Assembly: GCA_036000965.1 (NCBI GenBank)
Contig: DASYUT010000106.1
Coordinates: 1-54,350 of the forward strand
Origin: Actinomycetes bacterium
Lineage (GTDB): Bacteria > Actinomycetota > CALGFH01
DNA length: 54,350 nt
Direction: 5' to 3'
Below the pieces are notes generated by a model. The model had not been told where the DNA came from. It searched no databases and saw nothing but the letters and a program-made list of their open reading frames with translations. Made by a program: the position numbers and the translations under genes. Shown piece by piece: positions 44,462-52,143 of this stretch (positions are counted from its first letter, which is position 1; every line of letters begins with the position of its first letter).

Positions 44462-44884
44462 TCATCGCGGGAGCGAGGCCTGCAGCTCGGCCCGCACGGC
44501 CGGGGTGAGCATGTCTCCCGCTCGAGCCACGAGCAGCGCCATCTCGTAACCGATCAGCCCGATTTCGCAGTCCGTCGAGGCCAGCACGGCAAGGCAGGAT
44601 CCGTCGCTGACGGCCATCACGAACAGGAAGCCCTTGTCCATCTCCACGATGGTCTGGGTGACCGAGCCGCCGCCGAAGTGACGGGCGGCCCCGTCGGCGA
44701 TGCTCGACAGGCCGGAGACGACCGCCGAGAGCTGGTCGGCCCGGAGGCGGTCGAGCCCGTCGGACATGGCCAGCGGCAGCCCGTCGGACGACACCACCAG
44801 CGTGTGGATGGTGCCGACCACCCGCTCGACGAAGTTCGTCATCAGCCAGCTGAGGTTCTGCGCCGCTCTACTGGGCTTGGTCAT
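44462..44884 (-). CDS. Roadblock/LC7-domain protein of a conservon (CvnB-like)
   Basis: 140 residues. LSWLMTNFVERVVGTIHTLVVSSDGLPLAMS is the first strand-helix unit of the roadblock fold, followed by LSAVVSGLSSIADGAARHFGGGSVTQTIVEMDKGFLFVMAVSDGSCLAVLA. Such proteins regulate small GTPases, in conservons CvnD, between kinase and GTPase. Its start overlaps the end of the kinase gene by 17 bases. Confidence 0.95.
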   Translation of the reverse strand: MTKPSRAAQNLSWLMTNFVERVVGTIHTLVVSSDGLPLAMSDGLDRLRADQLSAVVSGLSSIADGAARHFGGGSVTQTIVEMDKGFLFVMAVSDGSCLAVLASTDCEIGLIGYEMALLVARAGDMLTPAVRAELQASLPR

Positions 44885-47474
44885 CGTCGTCCCCTGCTGA
44901 GGACCGGAAGGCGTCGGTCGATGCCACGTGGCGCCCCCGCTCGACGCTGGAGCGGTAGCTCGACAGCAACGCTCGGACGTCGTCCGGTGTGCGGCGTGGG
45001 AGCGTGCTGCCCCTACCCGCCTCCGGGTCGGTCGCCTGCCCGTTCGCGACGATGCCGGGGGCGAGGCTGGCCTGGGGGACCCGGCGCGGCAGGTGGGCCG
45101 CAGCCTCGCCGGGCGCTGCTGCGGGCGGTGCCGGGGCGCCCGCCTCCTTCTGGATCAGGGGGAGCTCGTCCTGGATCAAGGGGAGCACGTCGTCGGCCTG
45201 AGGCAATGGGGCGTCGTCGGGCGGGCGCGGCCCGCGGCGGCCGGCTTCGCGCAGCGGCGTGCCCTGCGATGGCGTGCCCTGCGATGGCGTGCCCTGCGGC
45301 GGAATGCCGGCCCGGGGGCCGCGCCCGACCGGCAGGCGTCCGTTGACGCCGTGCTCGGCGCCGTGGCGATCCATGGGCATGTGCACCAGCTCGCCGCCGC
45401 CCGCGAACCAGTCCGACCTGGCCCCCTCGAAGATCGGCAGGCCGTTGGCGGGCGCCTCGCCGTCGTCCTCGCCGTGGGCCGGGGCGGCCAGCTCGCCCCG
45501 CCGCCCGCCACCGGCCACCTCCGGCATGCCGGACAGCCGCGCGATCAGCGCCTCGGGCAGCCCCACCAGCGCCGTCACCCCGCCGTACCAGGAGTGTCGG
45601 AGCTGAACCTTGATGCCGTGATGCTCGGCCAGGCGCGCGACCACGAACAGGCCGAGGCGCTGGCTGAGCGCCAGGTCCATGGCCGGCGGGCTGGACAGGC
45701 GCTCGTTGGCATCGAAGAGCTCGGCGTCGGACAGGCCGATGCCGCGGTCCTCGATCTCGACCACGTAACCGGTGGCTGTAGGCTGCCCGGCGACATGCAC
45801 CTTGGTGTGGGGCGGGGAGAACGAGGTCGCGTTCTCGATCAACTCGGCGAGCAGATGGATCACGTCGCCGACGGCCTGGCCGACCACGGCTAAGCCAGCG
45901 GCCGGCAGCAGAGTGACCCGGGTGTAGTCCTCCACCTCGCCGATCGCGCCCCGGATGACGTCGTTGAGCGGCACCGGGCGACCCCAGCGCCGGGCCGGCT
46001 TGGCGCCAGAGAGCACGATCAGGTCCTCGGCGTTGCGGCGCATGCGCGTGGCCAGGTGGTCGAGCCGGAACAGCTCTTCCAGCTCGTCGGGGTCGGTCGT
46101 CTTCCGTTCCAGGCGGTCGATCATCTTGAGCTGGCGGTGGATCAGAGTCTGGCTGCGCCTGGCCAGGTTCAGGAAGGTGTCGGCGACGCTCTTGCGCAGC
46201 GCGGCCTGGTCGGTGGCGACCTGGACGGCGACCCGGTGGACGGAGTTGAACGCCTCGGTGACCTGCCCGATCTCGTCCCGCGAGGCGATCCCGATCGGTG
46301 CCGTCTCAGCCACCACGTCGACGCGCTCCCCACGCTGCAGCCGCTCGACCGCCCCGGGGAGCCGCTGCTCGGCCACGTCGATGGCGGTGTGCCGCAGGCG
46401 CCGGAGCGGCCCGACCATGGAGCGCCCGACGAGCAGCGAGATGCCCAGGGTGAGGGCGAGGGCGACCAGCAGGACCCCGCTGGACACCGCGGCCTGCCTG
46501 GAGGCCGACGACTCCGAGGCGGCGCTCGCCGAGACCAGGTCGGCGGCGAGCTTGGACTCCACCTGACGCAGCAGGTCGACCTTGGCGGTCATCACGACGT
46601 ACCAGTTCTTCGCGTTGCTCGAGGCGGCCTGCTTGGCGCCGGGGCCGGCGGTCACCGCGCTCCCCCCGGACAGGTCGGTGGCGATCCGCCCGCGAGTGCC
46701 GCTCTCGAGGACGGCGTTGCGGTATCCGACGGCCCGCTGGATGTGCGCGCCGGTCGCCGTGCGCTGGTAGAACTCCCGCTGGGGAGCGGTGGCGGAGCTC
46801 TGGAACTGCGCGACCCAGGTCTCCTCGGAGCCGATCACGGACACGAACTGCTCGTACTGCTTGGGCCCGAAGCGGCCGACCGACAGCACGGCGTTGACGA
46901 GGTCGCGCTCCTGGGAGGTGGCCTCTTTGGCCCGGGCGAGCGCGGTGAACGCCGACGTGCTGCGCAGGACCTCGCTGTCATCGGTCTCGGCGGCGATGGC
47001 GGCCTCGACCTCGAGCAGGTTGGCGATCGCGCCCGAGTAGTACCTGAACGTCCCGTCCACAGACGTTCCCCGGCGGTCGTCGATCGCCTGGCGCTGGGTG
47101 CCGAGCTTGGCCAGCTCGGCCTTGGCCGCCTGGAGCCGCTGGCGCAGGCGGGAGTCGAAGCCGTCGAGGTCGAGCGCCGCGGCGTCGGCGGTGAAGTCGC
47201 GCAGCTCCTGGGTCACCCACACGCGCTGGGCGATCATGCCGCCGTACCCGGCCCCGGCGGCCACGTAGCCGGCCGACAGGCCGCGTTCCCGCTGCAGCTC
47301 GTGGACGAACGCCGACAGCTCCACGGCAAAGCCGGTCAGCCTGTTCACCCGGTCGGCCTGGTCGCCCGCTTTCAGGATCGACCTGATCTGGATCAGGGTG
47401 AGCACGGTGAGGACCAGCATCGGCACGACCAGGACGGCGATGAGCTTGGACCGGATCGGAAGGTTCGCCAGCAT
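44868..47474 (-). CDS. Nitrate/nitrite-sensing-domain histidine kinase of a conservon (CvnA-like)
   Basis: 868 residues if started at ATG 47474, where MLANLPIRSKLIAVLVV begins the membrane helix; the frame extends to 47591. Helices at about 11-29 and 327-349 enclose an extracellular NIT-type domain (ELQRERGLSAGYVAAGAG). A HAMP segment and a helical domain with the probable phospho-His in FRLDHLATRM (about 473) follow. The HATPase has N-box LLAELIENATSFSPP (about 538-552) and VEIEDRGIGLSD. The last 240 residues are disordered, with GTPSQ repeats from a 15-nt DNA repeat. It would sense a signal and act through the roadblock protein. Confidence 0.92.
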   Translation of the reverse strand: MLANLPIRSKLIAVLVVPMLVLTVLTLIQIRSILKAGDQADRVNRLTGFAVELSAFVHELQRERGLSAGYVAAGAGYGGMIAQRVWVTQELRDFTADAAALDLDGFDSRLRQRLQAAKAELAKLGTQRQAIDDRRGTSVDGTFRYYSGAIANLLEVEAAIAAETDDSEVLRSTSAFTALARAKEATSQERDLVNAVLSVGRFGPKQYEQFVSVIGSEETWVAQFQSSATAPQREFYQRTATGAHIQRAVGYRNAVLESGTRGRIATDLSGGSAVTAGPGAKQAASSNAKNWYVVMTAKVDLLRQVESKLAADLVSASAASESSASRQAAVSSGVLLVALALTLGISLLVGRSMVGPLRRLRHTAIDVAEQRLPGAVERLQRGERVDVVAETAPIGIASRDEIGQVTEAFNSVHRVAVQVATDQAALRKSVADTFLNLARRSQTLIHRQLKMIDRLERKTTDPDELEELFRLDHLATRMRRNAEDLIVLSGAKPARRWGRPVPLNDVIRGAIGEVEDYTRVTLLPAAGLAVVGQAVGDVIHLLAELIENATSFSPPHTKVHVAGQPTATGYVVEIEDRGIGLSDAELFDANERLSSPPAMDLALSQRLGLFVVARLAEHHGIKVQLRHSWYGGVTALVGLPEALIARLSGMPEVAGGGRRGELAAPAHGEDDGEAPANGLPIFEGARSDWFAGGGELVHMPMDRHGAEHGVNGRLPVGRGPRAGIPPQGTPSQGTPSQGTPLREAGRRGPRPPDDAPLPQADDVLPLIQDELPLIQKEAGAPAPPAAAPGEAAAHLPRRVPQASLAPGIVANGQATDPEAGRGSTLPRRTPDDVRALLSSYRSSVERGRHVASTDAFRSSAGDDDDQAQ

Positions 47475-47591
47475 CTGCCATCCTTCGTCGCAGCGGACGT
47501 ACGACCGGGCTCGCTGCCCACGCCATGCTTCGGTCGAGTCTTGGGTGCCGACATGCCGCAGCGCCCAGAGGGCCGGTGACGGACTGGGCAT

Positions 47592-47900
47592 ATGGGGGAC
47601 TAAGCCGGAACCTAACCGTTGGCCACTTCCACCTGCAAGCGCGCAAGAAGCCGTGAACAGGTCGGGCGTGGCGTGGCATCAGGACCAGGGGCCTGTCAAA
47701 CGCCTTGTCCGTCCCCGCGGATGCACCTTCCACGCCAACTCGGCCGTCCCCGCCGGAACCCTCCTGCACTGGTTCGCCCGATCGGCTGCAACTGTCCGGC
47801 TGTCGCTTCGCTCCTCAAGCCGGGCCTCGCGCGCTTCAGCCGAGGGGCCTCGCGCGCTTCAGGCGGCCGGGCCTCGCGCGCTTCAGGCGAGGGAGATCCC
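47592..47900. other. Intergenic region, about 310 bases, between the kinase and IclR genes
   Basis: The kinase promoter should lie here and in 47475-47591. No gene is recognisable. The IclR-proximal third is the repeat array at 47822-47890. Confidence 0.5.
47822..47890. repeat. Three copies of GGGCCTCGCGCGCTTCAG with 5-6-base spacers
   Basis: The 18-base core starts at 47822, 47845 and 47869. Each copy is followed by CCGAG/GCGGCC/GCGAGG, and CCTCGC...GCGAGG can form a hairpin. The array lies just after the IclR stop on the minus strand and may act as a terminator as well. Confidence 0.75.
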
Positions 47901-48671
47901 TCAGCGGCGCGCCGCCTCGTCGCCGATGAGCTTGGCGGCGTGGAGCAGGTGGGGCAGGAACTCCACGCGGAGCTGCTCGACGGTCACCCTGCCGGCGTGG
48001 CCGGAGACGTTGAGGGCGGCCAGGGCGCGGCCGTCCCGGCCCCGGACGGGCACCGCGATCGACCGCACCCCGTCCTCGAGCTCCTGGTCGACCAGGGCGA
48101 AGCCCTGCTGGCGGACCTGCTCCAAGAGCCGGCGAAGGAGGCGCTCGTCGGTGAGCGTGCCGGGGGCGAGCCGCTCCAGGGTGGCCTGGCGGAAATAGTC
48201 GTCAAGCTCGGACGGGGGCAGGTCGGCGAGCAGCACCCGGCCCATCGAGGTCGGGTAGGCGGGCAGCCGGGAGCCGACCCCGAGCGAGATCGTCATGACC
48301 CGCTTGGCCGGCACGCGGGCGACGTAGACCAGGCTGGTGCCGTCCAGCGTGGCCGCCGAGCAGGACTCGTGGGTGAGGTCGGCGAGCTGCTCCATGTAGG
48401 GCTCGGCGATCTGCCAGAGCCCCAGGGACGACAGGTAGGCGTAGCCGAGGCGCAGGACGCGCGGGGTGAGGGAGAACCGCCGGCCGTCCGAGCGCACGTA
48501 GCCGAGGCGCTCGAGGGTGAGCAGGATCCGGCGGGCCGTGGCCCGGGTGATGCCGGCCCGGGCGGCCGTCTCGCTCAGGGTGAGCGACGGGTCCTCGTGC
48601 GAGAACACCTGCAGCACGGCGAGGCCGCGCTCCAGCGAGCGGATGAAGTTGCGGTCGCCATCACTTGACAT
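47901..48671 (-). CDS. IclR-family regulator (PcaR/PobR-like), probable regulator of the hydroquinone operon
   Basis: 256 residues from ATG 48671. The N-terminal winged helix has FIRSLERGLAVLQVFSHEDPSLTLSETAARAGITRATARRILLTLERLGYV, the standard start of the IclR subgroup that controls beta-ketoadipate-pathway genes. The ligand domain (about 85-250) includes VYVARVPAKRVMTISLGVGSRLPAYPTSMGRVLLA and GFALVDQELEDGVRSIAVPVRGRDGRALAALNVS. It is divergent from the dioxygenase genes. Two 17-bp palindromes lie between them. Proteins of this group usually activate their operon when an aromatic or its cleavage product binds. Confidence 0.93.
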   Translation of the reverse strand: MSSDGDRNFIRSLERGLAVLQVFSHEDPSLTLSETAARAGITRATARRILLTLERLGYVRSDGRRFSLTPRVLRLGYAYLSSLGLWQIAEPYMEQLADLTHESCSAATLDGTSLVYVARVPAKRVMTISLGVGSRLPAYPTSMGRVLLADLPPSELDDYFRQATLERLAPGTLTDERLLRRLLEQVRQQGFALVDQELEDGVRSIAVPVRGRDGRALAALNVSGHAGRVTVEQLRVEFLPHLLHAAKLIGDEAARR

Positions 48672-48692
48672 TGCAAGTATCTCCGCCCAGTA

Positions 48693-48709
48693 TGTGCATC
48701 GAGCGCACA
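48693..48709. promoter_or_regulatory. 17-bp palindrome, IclR-type operator copy B
   Basis: TGTGCATCGAGCGCACA: arms TGTGC/GCACA with a less regular centre, 22 bases before the IclR ATG. It is separated from copy C by two bases, so the two centres are 19 bases apart, about two helical turns. Confidence 0.55.
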
Positions 48710-48711
48710 AC

Positions 48712-48728
48712 TGTACGCTACGCGCACA
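48712..48728. promoter_or_regulatory. 17-bp palindrome, IclR-type operator copy C
   Basis: TGTACGCTACGCGCACA: arms TGTACG/CGCACA with one mismatch. It shares 14 of 17 bases with the site at 43027. It lies 66 bases upstream of the dioxygenase small subunit start, in an activator-like position. Confidence 0.6.
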
Positions 48729-48794
48729 GCACTGTCGATAGCCTGGCCAACGGTGCAGAATTGCGCGGACAGAGCGGAGCGCGCAGGAAGGGGA

Positions 48795-49301
48795 GTGACC
48801 AGGTTGACCCGGTACTTGACGAAGTTCGGCTCCCTGGACGGCTACGAGAAGGGCCGGGTCGAGGTCATCGACGACGACGCCCGGCACTACGCCTTCTCCA
48901 ACGTCTACGAGGTCGCCTCCCGGTCCAGGCCCTACGAGAAGGTCGCGGTCGGCAAGAACCGCCAGTACGTGCTGGAGGCGATCCGGGCCGAGGGCACCTC
49001 GGAGTGGCGTACCTGCTCCCACGACGAGTTCGCGCTGGTGATGGACGGCGAGGTCACCGTCGAGCTGGTCAAGCTCGGCGACGGCCAGCAGGCCCCGGCC
49101 GGGCAGGAGGGGTCGGTCGCCCTCGACGGCGAGCCGGGCGGCCCCCGCATGGGCACGATCGTCGCCCGCCGGGGCCACATGGCGCTGCTCCCCACCGGCG
49201 CCGCCTACCGGTTCCGGACCGACCGGCCCGGCGTCATCCTGCTCCAGACCATCGAGGGCCGCGACACCATCTACAAGTGGGCCGAGATCTGCCAGACCTG
49301 A
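48795..49301 (+). CDS. hapC: Hydroquinone 1,2-dioxygenase, small subunit (HapC-like cupin)
   Basis: 168 residues from GTG 48795 with AGGAAGGGG upstream; TTG 48804 is an alternative. The sequence is a small cupin-like protein (CSHDEFALVMDGEVTVELVKL; RRGHMALLPTGAAYRFRTDRPGVILLQTIEG). Its size and its place before a 329-residue cupin, a semialdehyde dehydrogenase and a maleylacetate reductase match the two-component hydroquinone dioxygenases (HapC/HapD, HqdA/HqdB), which open hydroquinone to 4-hydroxymuconic semialdehyde with Fe(II) and O2. The identification rests mainly on this complete pathway context. Confidence 0.78.
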   Translation: MTRLTRYLTKFGSLDGYEKGRVEVIDDDARHYAFSNVYEVASRSRPYEKVAVGKNRQYVLEAIRAEGTSEWRTCSHDEFALVMDGEVTVELVKLGDGQQAPAGQEGSVALDGEPGGPRMGTIVARRGHMALLPTGAAYRFRTDRPGVILLQTIEGRDTIYKWAEICQT

Positions 49302-49376
49302 GGAATCCGTCCGCGCCCTTTTGCGGGCAGACTCGTCACCTTGGAATCGATCGCCGCCACAGGCGGCACGAGCAGT

Positions 49377-49488
49377 AGGCGGCACCAGGCGGTGCGCGGC
49401 ACCGCGCAGTAGGCGGCACCAGGCGGTACGCAGGACCAGGCGGTACGCGGCACCAGGCGGTACGCGGCACCAGGCAGTACGCAGCACC
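49377..49488. repeat. Tandem repeat of a 17-nt unit between the two dioxygenase subunits
   Basis: Variants of AGGCGGTACGCGGCACC occur five or more times in a row, together with CGCAGTAGGCGGCACC. The array fills most of the 207-base gap between hapC and hapD and ends 20 bases before the hapD start. It is unusual for subunits of one enzyme to be separated by such an array. Confidence 0.8.
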
Positions 49489-49508
49489 GAGGGCATCAGG
49501 AGGTTCCA

Positions 49509-50498
49509 GTGGCGACCGTCGAGACCGAGGCCAGCGTCCAGTCGACCGACCCCAACGAGCACGGATACCGGGGGTTCCGGCTCGGGGAGTTCTCCTTCAG
49601 CCGCGACGAGTACTTCGTGTACGTCGAGTGGCCCACCGGCAGGCACGTGATGAGCGCCGACGCCTTCCTCAAGGCGCTGCAGCGCGACGTGGCCTGGGAC
49701 TTCTTCTACGGCATCGTGAATTTCGACGGGGTGGTGGGCACCGTCAACCACTACGGCACCGTGGACCTGTTCGCCGGCCGCTACAACGACGGCTGGCGCA
49801 AGGCCGAGCTCGACCACCTCGAGAACATGTCCACCCCGCTGATCCGCGAGACGTTCAAGGCGATGCTGGACGACTGGACCAACCAGACCTTCGACCCGTT
49901 CGCCAGCCCCGACGAGACCGGCAGCGCCTTCGGCCCCAAGAACGGCGACAACCGCCCGGCCATCACCCGCCACCGGGTCGCCGCCCAGCGCATGGTCGCG
50001 GTCCCCGGCGACGAGCAGCTGCGCAGCGACGACACCGGCCACCCGATCAACCGGCACTTCCTCGACGTGCCCCAGGACGAGCCGCAGATCACCGCCGAGC
50101 CCGGGTTCGAGAACGAGGTCGCGGCGTTCAACCTGTTCGCCTACCTGTCCCGCTCGGACGTGACCTGGAACCCGTCGGTGGTCTCGGTCTGCAGGGACTC
50201 GCTGTTCTGCCCGACCACCGAGGAGTACATCCTGCCGATCATCCACGGCAACGACCGGGTGGAGTGGTTCGTGCAGCTCTCCGACCAGATCCACTGGGAC
50301 GTCGAGGACCGCGACTCGGGCACGGTCCGGTCCAAGGTGACGATGAAGGCGGGGGACGTGGCCGCGATGCCGGCCGACATCCGCCACCAGGGCTACTCCC
50401 CCAAGCGGTCGATGCTGCTGGTGTGGGAGAACGCCGACAGCGAGCTGCCCAGCCTGATCTCCAGCGGCAAGCTGCCCACCAACCCGGTCGACTTCTAG
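49509..50498 (+). CDS. hapD: Hydroquinone 1,2-dioxygenase, large subunit (HapD-like)
   Basis: 329 residues from GTG 49509, CAGGAGGTT upstream. It is a two-part cupin-like protein. The first part has FRLGEFSFSRDEYFVYVEWPTGRHVMSADAFLKAL and NFDGVVGTVNHYGTVDLFAGRYN. The second has VSVCRDSLFCPTTEEYILPIIHGNDRVEWFVQLSDQIHWDVEDRD and AGDVAAMPADIRHQGYSPKRSMLLVWENAD; His and Glu residues in this half (EEY, H-G-N, E-W, DIRHQGY) are probable iron ligands. The length fits the 38-kDa subunit of hydroquinone dioxygenases. Together with the small subunit it cleaves hydroquinone next to a hydroxyl group. Confidence 0.8.
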   Translation: MATVETEASVQSTDPNEHGYRGFRLGEFSFSRDEYFVYVEWPTGRHVMSADAFLKALQRDVAWDFFYGIVNFDGVVGTVNHYGTVDLFAGRYNDGWRKAELDHLENMSTPLIRETFKAMLDDWTNQTFDPFASPDETGSAFGPKNGDNRPAITRHRVAAQRMVAVPGDEQLRSDDTGHPINRHFLDVPQDEPQITAEPGFENEVAAFNLFAYLSRSDVTWNPSVVSVCRDSLFCPTTEEYILPIIHGNDRVEWFVQLSDQIHWDVEDRDSGTVRSKVTMKAGDVAAMPADIRHQGYSPKRSMLLVWENADSELPSLISSGKLPTNPVDF

Positions 50499-50505
50499 AC
50501 CGCCC

Positions 50506-50609
50506 GACCGACCCGGTCCCGGACCACCGGACCGACCGGTCCCGGACCACCCGACCAACCCGGTCCCGGACCACCCGACCAACCCGGTCCTGGACCACCC
50601 GACCGACCC
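50506..50609. repeat. Tandem repeat of a 23-24-nt unit, about 4.4 copies
   Basis: Units of the form GACCAACCCGGTCCCGGACC plus ACCC follow each other from just after the hapD stop. A hairpin (50610-50634) follows immediately. The array fills the hapD-hapE gap. Confidence 0.8.
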
Positions 50610-50634
50610 GGCCGCCCGCCGCGGGCGGGCGGCC
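50610..50634 (+). promoter_or_regulatory. 10-bp hairpin before the hapE ribosome-binding site
   Basis: GGCCGCCCGC at 50610-50619 pairs with GCGGGCGGCC at 50625-50634 around CGCGG. It lies 30 bases before the GTG of the aldehyde dehydrogenase gene, so it may act as an attenuator or mRNA-processing boundary. Confidence 0.4.
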
Positions 50635-50664
50635 ACCACGACCACCTCCCCGGAGGGCAGCTTC

Positions 50665-52143
50665 GTGCGCGTCAAGGACCAGCTCTTCATCGACGGCGAG
50701 TTCACCCACGGCGCCGAACGGGCCACCTTCGAGGTCACCAGCCCCCACGACGGCTCCCTGCTGGCCCGGGTGGCCGAGGCCAGGGCGGCCGACGTCGACC
50801 GGGCGGTGGACGCCGCCCGCGCCGCCTTCCCGGCCTGGAGCGCGCTGGCCGCGGCCGAGCGGGGACGGCTGCTGCTCCGGCTGGCCGACGCCATCGAGGC
50901 GGCCGGCGACGAGCTGGCCCGGCTCGAGTCGACCGACACCGGCCACCCGATCCGCGACGCCACCACGCTGGACGTGCCCCGCACCGCGGCCACCTTCCGC
51001 TACTTCGGCGGCATGGCCGACAAGTTCGAGGGCAGCGTCGTGCCGGTGGAGCCCGGCTTTCTCAACTACGTGCTGCGCCAGCCGGTCGGGGTCGTCGGCC
51101 AGATCGTGCCCTGGAACTTCCCGCTGATGTTCACGAGCTGGAAGATGGGACCGGCCCTGGCCGCGGGCAACACCGTGGTCATGAAGCCGGCCGAGCTGAC
51201 CCCGCTGTCGTCGCTGCGGGTCGCCGAGCTGGCCGCCGAGGTCGGCTTCCCGCCGGGCGTGATCAACGTGGTGCCCGGCTTCGGGCACACCGCCGGGGCG
51301 CACCTGGCCGCCCACCCGGGCGTCCAGAAGGTCTCGTTCACCGGGTCGACCCAGGTCGGCCGGCGGATCGTGGCCGCCTCGGCCGGGAACCTGGCCCGGC
51401 TGCAGCTCGAGCTCGGCGGCAAGGGCGCCAACATCGTCTTCGAGGACGCGAACCTGCCCGCGGCCGTGAACGGCTCGGCCTTCGCCATCTTCCACAACCA
51501 GGGCCAGGCCTGCATCGCCGGCTCGCGGCTGCTGCTCCACGAGGCGGTCGCCGACGAGTTCCTCGCCTGCTTCCTCGCCCTGGCCCGCTCGATCCGGCTC
51601 GGCGACCCGCTCGACCCGGCCACCGAGATGGGGCCGCTCACCTCCCCCGAGCACCGCGACCGGGTGCTCGGCTACGTCAAGGTGGCGGTCGACGAGGGCG
51701 CCGAGGTCCTCACCGGCGGGCGCGCGCCTGACGGCGACGGGTTCGCCCGCGGCTGCTACGTGGAACCGACCGTGGTGCGGGCCGACCCAGCCGCCCGGGT
51801 GAACCGCGAGGAGGTCTTCGGGCCGTTCTGCACCGTCACCACGTTCACCACCGAGGCCGAGGCCCTCGAGCTGGCCAACGGCGTGGCCTACGGGCTCGGC
51901 GGCGGGCTGTGGACCCGCGACCTGGCCCGCGCCCACCGGGTCGCCCGCGGGATCCGCAGCGGCATGGTCTGGGTCAACAGCTACAAGCGGGTGAGCCCCG
52001 GCTCGCCGTTCGGCGGCGTGGGCGACTCCGGCTACGGCCGCGAGATGGGCTTCGAGGCGATGCACGGCTACACCGAGCCGAAGTCGGTGTGGGTCAACGT
52101 CGACGCGGAGCTGCCGCCCTGGTACCCACGCGGCAGCCGATGA
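50665..52143 (+). CDS. hapE: Aldehyde dehydrogenase, probable 4-hydroxymuconic semialdehyde dehydrogenase
   Basis: 492 residues from GTG 50665; CCGGAGGG upstream. Full ALDH signatures: PWNFPLMF near 149-156, FTGSTQVGRRI near 225, catalytic Glu249 in LQLELGGKGANIVFEDA and catalytic Cys283 in NQGQACIAGSRLL, then REEVFGPFCTV and FGGVGDSGYGREMG. NAD(P)-dependent oxidation of the ring-opened semialdehyde to maleylacetate is the step required between the dioxygenase and maleylacetate reductase, and this gene lies exactly between them. Specificity is from context; the enzyme class is certain. The stop overlaps the next start as ATGA. Confidence 0.88.
   Translation: MRVKDQLFIDGEFTHGAERATFEVTSPHDGSLLARVAEARAADVDRAVDAARAAFPAWSALAAAERGRLLLRLADAIEAAGDELARLESTDTGHPIRDATTLDVPRTAATFRYFGGMADKFEGSVVPVEPGFLNYVLRQPVGVVGQIVPWNFPLMFTSWKMGPALAAGNTVVMKPAELTPLSSLRVAELAAEVGFPPGVINVVPGFGHTAGAHLAAHPGVQKVSFTGSTQVGRRIVAASAGNLARLQLELGGKGANIVFEDANLPAAVNGSAFAIFHNQGQACIAGSRLLLHEAVADEFLACFLALARSIRLGDPLDPATEMGPLTSPEHRDRVLGYVKVAVDEGAEVLTGGRAPDGDGFARGCYVEPTVVRADPAARVNREEVFGPFCTVTTFTTEAEALELANGVAYGLGGGLWTRDLARAHRVARGIRSGMVWVNSYKRVSPGSPFGGVGDSGYGREMGFEAMHGYTEPKSVWVNVDAELPPWYPRGSR

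Noticed and set aside
48795-50498. Homogentisate or gentisate dioxygenase
   Set aside because: The paired small and large cupin subunits and the following semialdehyde dehydrogenase and maleylacetate reductase fit hydroquinone cleavage; fumarylacetoacetase or maleylpyruvate enzymes are absent.
49377-50609. CRISPR-like arrays
   Set aside because: The units are head-to-tail with no constant spacer between them and no cas genes are near; they are simple tandem repeats.
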